64,000 bases of DNA. It comes from an uncultured Eubacteriales bacterium (lineage in GTDB: Bacteria > Bacillota > Clostridia > Oscillospirales > CAG-272). Under the pieces are notes generated by a model. It was not told the origin of the DNA. It ran no database searches and worked only from the letters and a program-made list of their open reading frames with translations. The stretch covers positions 1 through 64,000 of the forward strand of contig CAKROZ010000002.1 in assembly GCA_934373635.1 (NCBI GenBank), read 5' to 3'. The translations under genes and the position numbers were made by a program. Below are positions 7,499-15,533 of this stretch, one piece after another; position 1 is the first letter of the stretch, and every line of letters begins with the position of its first letter.

Positions 7499-8232
7499 CC
7501 CCCTACTTTTGCGACCTGCACATTCATTCCTGCCTTTCCCCCTGTGCCGACGATGACATGACACCCGCCAACATTGCGGGGATGGCGGCACTGAACGGAT
7601 TGCAGATCGTCGCTCTGACCGACCACAACACGTCGGCGAATTGTCCGCCCTTCTTCCGACACGCAAAGCGCCTCGGGCTCATTCCCGTCGGCGGCATGGA
7701 GCTGACGACGGCGGAGGATATTCACGCCGTGTGTCTGTTCCCCGACCTTGACGGCGCGATGGCGTTTGACGAGTTTGTCGCCGCGCGACGGTGCAAGATC
7801 CCGAACCGCACCGACCTCTTCGGCAATCAATACCTCATGAACGACGAGGACGAGATCTGCGGCGAGATCCCCGAGCTTCTGATTCCCGCGACGGACATTT
7901 CGCTCTCCGAGGCGCACGCCGAGGTAACGGCAAGAGGCGGTGTCCTCTATCCCGCGCACATCGACCGCACCTCAAACGGGCTTCTCGCGGTTCTCGGTGA
8001 CTTTCCGCCGACGCCGCGTTTCACCGCCTATGAGCTCCACGATAAGGAAAGCGCCGAGGTGCTTGCAAAGCGGCATCCGCTCTGCTCGCAGCTTGTGCGA
8101 ACCGTCTCCTCGGACGCGCATCATCTGTGGGACATCACGGAAGCGGACTTTTCGATCTCACTCGAAGATACGCCGTATTCCTCCGATCGTGTTAGGCGGG
8201 CTTTGCTCTCGATTTTGCGTGGCGAAGGTTGA
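7495..8232 (+). CDS. PHP-domain metal-dependent phosphoesterase
   Basis: 245 residues with a GTG start overlapping the previous stop. The PHP signature is clear: DLHIHSCLSPCADDD near the N-terminus, LTDHNTSANCP at about 43, a metal-site Glu in GGMELTT (about 65), PAHIDR at about 154 and SSDAHH at about 205. These supply the His/Asp/Glu metal ligands of the trinuclear centre. Substrate is unknown. PHP genes are regular members of clostridial hydrogenase operons and are often annotated as PHP-type phosphatases; a nucleotide or phosphate-ester signal is possible. A gap of 361 nt follows before the next gene. Confidence 0.85.
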   Translation: MTPYFCDLHIHSCLSPCADDDMTPANIAGMAALNGLQIVALTDHNTSANCPPFFRHAKRLGLIPVGGMELTTAEDIHAVCLFPDLDGAMAFDEFVAARRCKIPNRTDLFGNQYLMNDEDEICGEIPELLIPATDISLSEAHAEVTARGGVLYPAHIDRTSNGLLAVLGDFPPTPRFTAYELHDKESAEVLAKRHPLCSQLVRTVSSDAHHLWDITEADFSISLEDTPYSSDRVRRALLSILRGEG

Positions 8233-8384
8233 AAAATAAGTAAAAAAGCAAACAATTCTTTTCATAATTTTTAGATCCTCTCATAAAAACCGAAGAGAAA
8301 TGCGTGACGCGACAGCCTTTTGTCATGTGTGACATGTGATACAAAAAAAGGACAGCAGAGAGCTTTTCGAAGTTTTTTTGCAAG
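8233..8384. other. Intergenic region with small palindromes
   Basis: An AT-rich gap inside the hydrogenase cluster. TGTCA/TGACA half-sites occur near 8319-8332 (TTTGTCATGTGTGACATG), inside a looser inverted repeat ending ACAAAAA. It might be an operator or a weak hairpin. I see no clear terminator or consensus promoter here. It leads into the tandem repeat listed next. Confidence 0.35.
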
Positions 8385-8502
8385 GCGTGACACACGAAAC
8401 TTTTGAGTTTTTTCACAAAGCGTACACTCGGAACCTTTGAGGTTTTTCGCAGAGCGTACACTCGGAACCTTTGAGGTTTTTCGCAGAGCGTACACTCGGA
8501 AC
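8385..8502. repeat. 34-bp tandem repeat within the hydrogenase operon
   Basis: Units start at 8385 (35 bp, diverged), 8420, 8454 (both 34 bp and identical) and 8488 (partial). The core reads GCGTACACTCGGAACCTTTG followed by AGGTTTTTCGCAGA. A further decayed unit may precede 8385. The array sits about 90 bases upstream of the ATPase gene at 8594 and splits the operon into an upstream regulatory half and a downstream half. Confidence 0.85.
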
Positions 8503-8593
8503 GCAGAAAAAGCGAAGTGGTTTCCGGTTTCTCTCAAGCGGTTCCCCCTCGCATCTCCCCTTTTCGGAAAAGATCATACAAAGAGGAGCGGCT

Positions 8594-9340
8594 ATGGACG
8601 AATTTTCCCTTTATGTCCTTGACATTGTGATGAACTCCTTGCGCGCAGGCGCAACGAGAATTCATATCACCCTCACCGAGGAAGGCGACCTGCTCGACTT
8701 CACGGTGGAGGACAACGGATGCGGCATGACGGCAGAGCAGATCGCGAAGCTGTCCGACCCCTTCTACACGACGCGGACGACGCGGCGTGTCGGACTCGGC
8801 GTGCCGTTTCTGAAAATGCTTGCCGAAATGACCGGCGGCTTCGTGCGTGTGGTTTCTACGCCTGCACCGAAGAAATCGGAACCTTGCGAAGGTGAGGCAA
8901 CCTCCGTAGCGACGGAATCGATGCCTTGCGAGCGCGGGGTGGCTTCCCCATCGGAAGCATCTGCTCCTCCCGAGAGTGGAAAGGCTTCCGCTTCCGTTCA
9001 GACTGCCCCGTCGCAGCTTTGCGATGGAGGTGCCCGCGCACACGCCTCTTTGCCGGAGACGGTGCACGGAACGTGCATCACCGCGCGATTCGGCAGGCAT
9101 CACATCGACTTTCTCCCTCTCGGCGATATGGCGGGCACGCTCGTCACCCTGATTCAGGGGGCGCCTACGTGTGACTTCTTCTTCCGTCATACAAGAGACG
9201 GCGGAGAGGTCTCCCTCTCGACCGAAGAGATCCGCTCGGTTCTCGGCGAGGGCATCTCGCTTGCCGAACCGGAGATTCTCGCATGGATCGGAGAAAACCT
9301 ACGGGAGCAGTACGCGGCACTTCCGAAGGAGGAAGGATAA
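8594..9340 (+). CDS. HATPase domain protein of the hydrogenase operon, with low-complexity insert
   Basis: 248 residues from an ATG preceded by AGAGGAG. The N-terminal half is a GHKL ATPase: N-box DIVMNSLRAGATRI, G1 box VEDNGCGM, lid DPFYTTRTTRRVGLGVPFLK. The C-terminal part (about 168-248) ends in a helix. Between them, residues about 94-165 are Ser/Ala/Pro/Glu/Cys-rich with no predicted fold. That insert looks like an expansion, since the relatives I know are nearer 180 residues. No phosphoacceptor His domain is seen. A regulatory role with the HydS-like and DRTGG proteins is inferred. Confidence 0.8.
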   Translation: MDEFSLYVLDIVMNSLRAGATRIHITLTEEGDLLDFTVEDNGCGMTAEQIAKLSDPFYTTRTTRRVGLGVPFLKMLAEMTGGFVRVVSTPAPKKSEPCEGEATSVATESMPCERGVASPSEASAPPESGKASASVQTAPSQLCDGGARAHASLPETVHGTCITARFGRHHIDFLPLGDMAGTLVTLIQGAPTCDFFFRHTRDGGEVSLSTEEIRSVLGEGISLAEPEILAWIGENLREQYAALPKEEG

Positions 9341-9485
9341 CGCGAAAGCGGCTTCATCCCGCGGTTTTCCGTGAGTCGAAAAATCGCCCTTTCGGTGCCC
9401 GGAGTGCCGATATCGGAACGCCGTCTCCCATTCATTTGCAAAAAATAAATATAAATAATATGAAGATCAGGAAGGAAATTCAGTT

Positions 9486-9857
9486 ATGAAGTCTATTGAA
9501 GAACTCATGGCAATCAAAGCGCGGATGCAGGACAAGGTTGCACTCCGCCACGCGAACGGGCATCTCCGCGTTGTCGTCGGCATGGCGACCTGCGGCATTG
9601 CGGCGGGTGCGCGCCCCGTACTGAACGCTTTCGTCGAAGGCGTGAATGACGCGGGACTTTCCACGAGCGTCACCGTGACCCAGACAGGTTGCATCGGCAT
9701 CTGCCAGTATGAACCCGTCGTCGAGGTCTACGAAGAGGGGAAAGAAAAGGTTACTTATGTAAAAATGACTCCCGAGCGTGTCTCGGAAGTGATTGAAAAG
9801 CATATCAAGGGCGGCAAGCCGGTCATGGAATACACCATCGGCTCTGTCAAACTTTAA
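9486..9857 (+). CDS. [2Fe-2S] thioredoxin-like hydrogenase subunit, HndB type
   Basis: 123 residues with a thioredoxin-like ferredoxin fold. Cysteines appear in ATCGIAAGA (about 36) and as C-x3-C in QTGCIGICQYEPVV (about 69-73). It matches the HndB subunit of NADP-reducing hydrogenases and precedes the HydB/HndC gene by 16 nt. AGGAAGG precedes the ATG. It probably docks on the diaphorase subunit and passes electrons to it. Confidence 0.88.
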   Translation: MKSIEELMAIKARMQDKVALRHANGHLRVVVGMATCGIAAGARPVLNAFVEGVNDAGLSTSVTVTQTGCIGICQYEPVVEVYEEGKEKVTYVKMTPERVSEVIEKHIKGGKPVMEYTIGSVKL

Positions 9858-9873
9858 TTAGGAGGAAGTCTGA

Positions 9874-11697
9874 ATGTTTCGTTCTCATGTACTGATTTGC
9901 GGCGGTACCGGCTGTACCTCTTCGGGTAGTGCGGCGCTCCGCGAAAAGCTCGCCGCCGAACTGAAGGCAAAGGGACTCGAAGAGGAGATCAAGATCGTAC
10001 AGACCGGTTGCTTCGGTCTTTGCGCGCTCGGTCCCATCATGATCGTCTATCCCGAAGGCACGTTTTACAGCCGTGTCACGGTCGATGATATTCCCGAGAT
10101 CGTCGAGGAGCATCTGCTGAAGGGTCGTATCGTCGAGCGCCTTGTTTACAACGACACGGGCACAAAGACGGGAGAAGAAGAGGCGGTCGCCGCTTCCCTC
10201 TCCGAGACCGGCTTCTACAAGAAGCAGAAGCGCGTCGCGCTCCGCAACTGCGGTGTCATCAACCCCGAGGTGATCGATGAATACATAGCGATGGACGGTT
10301 ACTTCGCACTGGCGAAGGTTCTGAAGGAGATGTCTCCCGACGATGTAATCAAGTGCATCACCGACTCGGGTCTTCGCGGCAGAGGCGGCGGAGGATTCCC
10401 CACGGGTCGGAAGTGGAGCTTTGCGAAGGCGTCGGTCGGCGACAAGAAGTATGTCGTCTGCAACGCGGACGAGGGTGACCCCGGCGCGTTCATGGACCGC
10501 TCGGTACTTGAGGGCGACCCGCACTGCGTGCTCGAAGCCATGGCGATCGCCGGCTATGCCGTCGGCGCCGACGAAGGTTGGATCTACGTCCGTGCCGAAT
10601 ACCCCATCGCGGTCAAGAGACTGACCATCGCGCTGGCACAGGCGAGAGAGTACGGTCTGCTCGGCAAGGACATCCTCGGCTCGGGCTTCAATTTCGATAT
10701 TCACATCCGTCTCGGTGCGGGCGCGTTCGTCTGCGGTGAAGAGACGGCGCTCATGACCTCCATCGAGGGCAACCGCGGCGAGCCGCGTCCCCGTCCTCCC
10801 TTCCCTGCCGTCAAGGGTCTTTTCGGTTGCCCGACGGTAGAAAACAACGTCGAGACCTTCGCCAACATCCCGCAGATCATTCTTCGGGGTGCCGGGTGGT
10901 TCGCCTCCATGGGTACCGAGAAGTCGAAGGGCACCAAGGTCTTCGCTCTCGGCGGTAAGATCAAACACACGGGTCTTGTCGAGATCCCGATGGGTACCAC
11001 CCTTCGCGAGATCATCGAGGAGATCGGCGGCGGCATCCCGAACGGTAAAAAATTCAAGGCGGCGCAGACGGGTGGTCCTTCCGGCGGTTGTATTCCCGCT
11101 TCTCTGATCGACACGCCTGTCGACTACGACAACCTTGTCGCCATCGGCTGTATGATGGGTTCTGGCGGTCTGATCGTCATGGACGAGGACACCTGTATGG
11201 TCGATATGGCGAAATTCTTCCTCGAATTCACCGTCGACGAGTCCTGCGGCAAGTGCACGCCCTGCCGTGTCGGTACGAGACGTCTTCTCGAGATTCTCGA
11301 AAAGATCACCTCGGGCAACGGCACGCTCGAAGATATCGACAGACTCGAAGAGCTCTGCCACTACATCAAAGAAAACTCCCTCTGCGGTCTCGGACAGACC
11401 GCGCCGAACCCCGTTCTCGCCACGCTGAAATTCTTCCGTAACGAGTACATCGCGCATGTCGTGGACAAGAAGTGCCCTGCCGGCGTCTGCAAGAACCTTC
11501 TCACCTTCACGATCGACAAAGACAAGTGTATCGGTTGCGGCAAGTGCGCAAAGAACTGCCCCGCCGACACCATTCACAAGACCGACTACATCGCTCCCGG
11601 TCACAAGCTGCCCTCCTACGAAATCGATCCGTCGAAGTGCGTGAAGTGCGGTGCCTGCATGTCCGGCTGTAAGTTCGGCGCGATTTCCAAGAAGTAA
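9874..11697 (+). CDS. NADH/NAD(P)-linked hydrogenase diaphorase subunit, HydB/HndC (NuoF-like)
   Basis: 607 residues. N-terminal thioredoxin-like [2Fe-2S] domain (CGGTGCTSSG at about 10 and CFGLCALGP at about 46). The NuoF core has the FMN/NADH glycine-rich loop GLRGRGGGGFPTGRKW (about 168) and NADEGDPGAFMDRS (about 197). A SLBB-like region follows, then the [4Fe-4S] motif ESCGKCTPCRVGTRR (about 455). The C-terminus adds two ferredoxin clusters (CIGCGKCAKNCP and CVKCGACMSGC). This is the flavin-containing site where NADH and ferredoxin electrons meet in electron-bifurcating [FeFe] hydrogenases. AGGAGG precedes the start. Confidence 0.95.
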   Translation: MFRSHVLICGGTGCTSSGSAALREKLAAELKAKGLEEEIKIVQTGCFGLCALGPIMIVYPEGTFYSRVTVDDIPEIVEEHLLKGRIVERLVYNDTGTKTGEEEAVAASLSETGFYKKQKRVALRNCGVINPEVIDEYIAMDGYFALAKVLKEMSPDDVIKCITDSGLRGRGGGGFPTGRKWSFAKASVGDKKYVVCNADEGDPGAFMDRSVLEGDPHCVLEAMAIAGYAVGADEGWIYVRAEYPIAVKRLTIALAQAREYGLLGKDILGSGFNFDIHIRLGAGAFVCGEETALMTSIEGNRGEPRPRPPFPAVKGLFGCPTVENNVETFANIPQIILRGAGWFASMGTEKSKGTKVFALGGKIKHTGLVEIPMGTTLREIIEEIGGGIPNGKKFKAAQTGGPSGGCIPASLIDTPVDYDNLVAIGCMMGSGGLIVMDEDTCMVDMAKFFLEFTVDESCGKCTPCRVGTRRLLEILEKITSGNGTLEDIDRLEELCHYIKENSLCGLGQTAPNPVLATLKFFRNEYIAHVVDKKCPAGVCKNLLTFTIDKDKCIGCGKCAKNCPADTIHKTDYIAPGHKLPSYEIDPSKCVKCGACMSGCKFGAISKK

Positions 11698-11716
11698 TCG
11701 AAGGAGGACGCAAACT

Positions 11717-13468
11717 ATGGAAATGATCAATTGTAAAGTCAACGGCATCGCCGTCAGTGTACCGAAGGGCTCGACGATCCTCGAAGCCGCCCGTGTCGCG
11801 GGGGTCGAGATCCCGACGCTTTGCTACATGAAAAAGCTGAATGAGATCGGTGCCTGCCGTATCTGCGTCGTCGAAGCAACGGGCGCCCGCGGACTTGTCA
11901 CCGCGTGCGTATATCCCGTCGCCGAGGGAATGGAGATCCGCACCAACACGCCGAAGGTCAGAGCCGCGCGCAAGACCACGCTCGAACTCATTCTTTCGAC
12001 CCACGACAAGAGCTGCCTTTCCTGCCCCCGCTCCACTAACTGCGAGCTTCAGACGCTCTGCTACGAGTACGGCGTGGACGCGAAAGCGTTCGAGGGCTTC
12101 AAGCCGACCTACGCGCTTGACTTCTCTACCCCGCACCTTGTCAGAAACAACAACAAATGTATTCTCTGCCGTCGTTGCGTCGCCGCCTGCCGCGAACAGT
12201 TCGTTTCGGTCATCGGCGCGAACAACCGCGGTATCGACACCTGCATCGGTCAGGCGTTTGACATCTCGCTTGCCGAGACGCCCTGCATCTCCTGCGGACA
12301 GTGCACCGTGGTCTGCCCGACCGCCGCACTGACCGAGCGTGACGACACCGACAAGGTGTGGGAAGCGCTCTCCGACCCCGCCAAGCATGTGGTCGTCCAG
12401 ACCGCGCCCTCCATCCGTGCGACGCTCGGCGAATGCTTCGATATGCCTGTCGGCACGAACGTTGAGGGCAAGATGGTCGCGGCGCTCCGCCGTCTCGGCT
12501 TCGAGCAGGTGTTCGACACCGACACTGCGGCGGACTTCACCATCGTCGAGGAAGCAACCGAGCTTCTCGAGCGTGTGAAGAACGGCGGTGTGCTCCCGAT
12601 GATTACCTCCTGCTCTCCCGGATGGGTCAAGTTCTGCGAGTACTACTATCCCGAGCAGCTCTCGCACCTTTCCTCCTGCAAATCGCCCCAGCAGATGGGC
12701 GGCGCCCTGCTCAAGACCTATTGGGCAGACAAGATGGGTTATGACCCGAAGGATGTCTATGTCGTTTCGATCATGCCCTGCACCGCGAAGAAATTCGAGG
12801 TCGGCAGAGAGGATATGTCCGCCGCAGGTGACGGAATTCCCGACGTCGATGTGGCGCTCACCACCCGCGAGCTTGCCCGTATGATCGCACGCGCGGGCAT
12901 CAAGTTCACCGCGCTTCCCGACGAGGATTTCGATCCCGCATTCGGCGTAGATACCGGTGCCGCCGTCATCTTCGGTGCAACGGGCGGCGTTATGGAAGCG
13001 GCTCTCCGCACGGCGAACGATGTACTGACGGGCAAGGACAACAAGGCGATCGACTTCACCGAGGTCCGCGGCATGGAAGGCGTGAAGGAAGCTACCTACG
13101 ATATCGCAGGGATGCAGATCAAGGTTGCCGTCGCTTCGGGCGCGAAGAACGCGAAAGCGGTCATGGATAAGATCAAAAACGGCGAAGCCGACTGGACCTT
13201 CGTCGAGATCATGGGTTGCCCCGGCGGCTGTGTCAACGGCGGTGGTCAGCCGATTCAGCCTCAGCACGTGCGCGACACGGTAGACCTCAAGGGTCTGCGT
13301 GCCAAGGCGCTCTACGATCAGGATGCGGCAATGCCGATGCGCAAGTCGCACAAGAACCCGATCATCAAAGAGGTTTACGACAACTATTTCGGCGGCTCTT
13401 ACGGTTGCGAGAAGGCGCATCATGCTCTCCATACCTCCTACGTCGCAAGAAAGAGATACGAAAAGTAA
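11717..13468 (+). CDS. Catalytic [FeFe]-hydrogenase subunit, HydA/HndD type
   Basis: 583 residues; the ATG at 11717 follows AAGGAGG and overlong upstream readings lie inside hydB. Domains: plant-type [2Fe-2S] (C36, C47, C50, C64), His-Cys [4Fe-4S] motif (HDKSCLSCPRSTNC, about 96-109), two [4Fe-4S] motifs (CILCRRCVAAC; CISCGQCTVVC), the H-cluster domain and the small-subunit tail. H-cluster signatures are TSCSPGW (297-303), MPCTAKKFE and GCPGGCVNGGG. The second Cys of the first signature is Ser. It reduces protons to H2 with electrons from NADH and ferredoxin. It is last in the operon and is followed by a strong terminator. Confidence 0.95.
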   Translation: MEMINCKVNGIAVSVPKGSTILEAARVAGVEIPTLCYMKKLNEIGACRICVVEATGARGLVTACVYPVAEGMEIRTNTPKVRAARKTTLELILSTHDKSCLSCPRSTNCELQTLCYEYGVDAKAFEGFKPTYALDFSTPHLVRNNNKCILCRRCVAACREQFVSVIGANNRGIDTCIGQAFDISLAETPCISCGQCTVVCPTAALTERDDTDKVWEALSDPAKHVVVQTAPSIRATLGECFDMPVGTNVEGKMVAALRRLGFEQVFDTDTAADFTIVEEATELLERVKNGGVLPMITSCSPGWVKFCEYYYPEQLSHLSSCKSPQQMGGALLKTYWADKMGYDPKDVYVVSIMPCTAKKFEVGREDMSAAGDGIPDVDVALTTRELARMIARAGIKFTALPDEDFDPAFGVDTGAAVIFGATGGVMEAALRTANDVLTGKDNKAIDFTEVRGMEGVKEATYDIAGMQIKVAVASGAKNAKAVMDKIKNGEADWTFVEIMGCPGGCVNGGGQPIQPQHVRDTVDLKGLRAKALYDQDAAMPMRKSHKNPIIKEVYDNYFGGSYGCEKAHHALHTSYVARKRYEK

Positions 13469-13528
13469 ATTCCCTTCTTTGGCGGGCAAACGCTTTCACT
13501 TTTTAGGGCGAAAGTTTTGCTTCCCATT

Positions 13529-13570
13529 CGACGGACAGATCTGTGCGGGTCTGTCCGTCGCTTTTTCTTT
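13529..13570 (+). terminator. Terminator of the hydrogenase operon
   Basis: An 11-bp stem (CGACGGACAGA / TCTGTCCGTCG), 10-base loop, then CTTTTTCTTT. Confidence 0.9.
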
Positions 13571-13574
13571 CGGA

Positions 13575-13932
13575 TGCCTTCCATGTGGGGAAAGCGTCGC
13601 GGAGGTGTCGGTTCGGATGCCTTTCGTGCGAGCGAAAAGCGCACGTGGAGGTGTCGTGGCGGGTGCCTTTCGTGCGAGCGAAAAGCGCACGTGGAGGTGT
13701 CGTGGCGGGTGCCTTTCGTGCGGGTGAAAAGTGCACGTGGAGGTGTCGGGGCGGGTGCCTTTCGTGTGGGGAAAGCGTGCGCGGAGGTGTCGGGGTGAGT
13801 GCCTTTTGTGCGAGTGAAAAGCGCTCGTGGAGGTGTCGTGGCGGGTGCCTTTCGTGTGGGGAAAGCGTGCGCGGAGGTGTCGGGGTGAGTGCCTTTTGTG
13901 TGGGGAAAGTGCGTGCTCGGAGGCATTTTGAC
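13575..13932. repeat. Tandem repeat array of eight 43-46 bp units
   Basis: Unit starts (TGCC) are at 13575, 13618, 13664, 13710, 13756, 13800, 13846 and 13890. Two unit types of 46 and 44 bp partly alternate. Common parts are TGCCTTTCGTG and GGAGGTGTCG. Several units can form a small hairpin (for example GTGCG...CGCAC). There are no unique spacers, so it is not CRISPR. Frames stay open through the array on both strands because of composition. The 590-nt gap 13469-14058 holds only the terminator, this array and one promoter. Confidence 0.9.
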
Positions 13933-13962
13933 AGCCTGCGCTAAAAATTCACATTTTCTCTC

Positions 13963-13991
13963 TTGAAGACATGCAGCATTTTCGGTATCAT
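13963..13991 (+). promoter_or_regulatory. Probable promoter of the broken aldo/keto reductase gene
   Basis: TTGAAG (13963-13968), 17-base spacer, TATCAT (13986-13991). A GTCCCGC/GCGGGAC hairpin lies just downstream, in the leader. Confidence 0.5.
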
Positions 13992-14058
13992 AGAAACGGA
14001 ATACAGTGTCCCGCGTGCGGGACGGGAAGGACGTTTTGTTTTGCACCCATTTTGTGAA

Positions 14059-14837
14059 GTGAAAAAGAATTTCGGCTTCGGATGTAGCGTCTGCCGATGA
14101 AGGACGGCGAGGTCGACCTCGTAGAATTCTCCGAGATGGTGGATGAATTCCTGAACGAGGGCTTCAACTACTTCGACACCGCGCACGGCTATCTCGAGGG
14201 AAAAAGCGAAGTGGCACTCCGCCACGCCCTCGTCGACCGATACCCGCGCGAGCGGTATCTGCTTGCCGACAAGCTGACGGTCCCCTACTTTCAAAGCGCG
14301 GAGGACATCCGCCCGTTCTTTGAAAAGCAGCTTGAGATTTGCGGTGTCGACTATTTTGATTTCTACTTAATGCACGCGTAAAGCAAAGAAAACTTTGCAA
14401 AATTCAAGAAATGCCGTGCCTATGAGCAGGCATTCGAGCTGAAGGCGGAGGGAAAGATCCGTCACGTCGGACTTTCTTTTCATGACACGGCGGATGTGCT
14501 CGAGGAGATCCTCACAACCTATCCCGACGTCGAGTTCGTTCAGCTCCAGCTCAACTACGTCGACTGGGAAGACCCTGCCGTGCAATCGCGGAAATGCTAC
14601 GAAGTCGCGGCAAAGCATCATAAGCCCGTCGTCGTCATGGAGCCCGTCAAGGGCGGAACGCTCGTCAACCTCCCCGCAGACGCAAAGGAGGTGCTGACCG
14701 CACTTCACGGCGGAAGCATCGCAAGCTATGCCGTCCGTTTTGCCGCGGGACATGACAACGTGTTCATGGTGCTCTCGGGCATGAGCAACCTTGCGCAAAT
14801 GCGGGACAATCTCTCCTACATGAAGGACTTCAAGCCT
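14059..14837 (+). pseudogene. Aldo/keto reductase pseudogene
   Basis: The GTG at 14059 opens with KKNFGFGC, the N-terminus of a known aldo/keto reductase subfamily. One base is missing near 14086 (TGTAG where TGTATG is expected), shifting the frame into MRLPMKDGEVDL. The frame then runs to an in-frame TAA at 14379 just after YFDFYLMHA, and resumes in the same frame as SKENFAKFKKC. Homology continues through GKIRHVGLSFHD, MEPVKGGTLVNLP and VLSGMSNLAQM to KDFKP at 14837. The C-terminal part with the expected ferredoxin-like cysteines is gone. Three independent lesions make it non-functional. Confidence 0.85.
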
Positions 14838-14951
14838 CCGCAAAGGGGAGCAGATCTGTTCCCCTCCGTAAAGGATTCGACCTATCCTCCTCTGCAAAGG
14901 GATTCGATCTGTCATCCTCATAAAACTAAGAATACGAAAGGATATTTTCCC

Positions 14952-15533
14952 ATGTTAGATACCGTTCTTCGTCGGCGCGGCGCTACCGCGGGCACGCGGA
15001 TGCTTGCAAAGCTTGCCGTCGCCTTCGCCGTTGTGATTTCTGCGGTGCTCCTGCCGCAACTCGTCCATCTTGTCTACGGTGCGCCGGGCGGCGTCCGTTT
15101 CCTCCCGATGTATCTGCCCGTCCTGATCGGCGGCGCCCTTCTCGGCTACCGCGTCGGACTTTGCGTCGGTGTTCTTTCCCCTGTCGTGAGCTATCTCGTT
15201 ACCTCGCTCTCGGGTTCGCCGATGCCTGCCGCCCTGCGTCTGCCCTTCATGGCGGCAGAGCTCGCCGTCTTTGCCCTCTTCATGGGACTGTTCTCGAAGA
15301 AGATCGCGAAAACGCCCCTTCTCGCTTTCCCTGCCGTATGGTGTGCCGAGCTGCTCGGTCGCGGCACGTTCCTCCTCTCTTCCGCTCTTTTCGGCTCGCT
15401 CGCGAATCTTCCGCCCGAAACGGTCTTCTCGCAGATCGTCGCCGGGCTCCCGGGACTTCTCATTCAGGCGCTTCTCGTGCCCGCGCTGATCCTGCTTCTC
15501 GCGAAACTTCTGCATACGGGGGACGAGGCGTGA
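14952..15533 (+). CDS. ECF transporter S-component-like membrane protein
   Basis: 193 residues, mostly hydrophobic, with five to six membrane helices (about 18-40, 50-70, 75-95, 103-118, 125-145, 160-190). It contains PVLIGGALLGYRVGLCVGVL, typical of ECF-family substrate-binding S components that share an ATPase/T-component module encoded elsewhere. The ATG at 14952 follows AAAGGA. The pseudogene frame upstream runs in phase into this gene, but the ribosome site and homology support the internal start. Its stop overlaps the DUF1893 gene (GTGA), so the two are an operon. The vitamin or metabolite carried cannot be told. Confidence 0.75.
   Translation: MLDTVLRRRGATAGTRMLAKLAVAFAVVISAVLLPQLVHLVYGAPGGVRFLPMYLPVLIGGALLGYRVGLCVGVLSPVVSYLVTSLSGSPMPAALRLPFMAAELAVFALFMGLFSKKIAKTPLLAFPAVWCAELLGRGTFLLSSALFGSLANLPPETVFSQIVAGLPGLLIQALLVPALILLLAKLLHTGDEA

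Noticed and set aside
9847..13489. Long minus-strand ORFs opposite hydB and hydA (633 and 660 residues)
   Set aside because: They are antisense shadows of strongly conserved genes in GC-rich, codon-biased DNA, with no recognisable domains.
13575..13932. CRISPR array
   Set aside because: The units are contiguous with no unique spacers, are 43-46 bp long and diverge along their whole length; no cas genes are near.
13438..14046. Minus-strand 202-residue protein spanning the tandem array
   Set aside because: Its repeat sequence simply mirrors the DNA repeat, it runs through the hydrogenase terminator, and it has no ribosome site or family.
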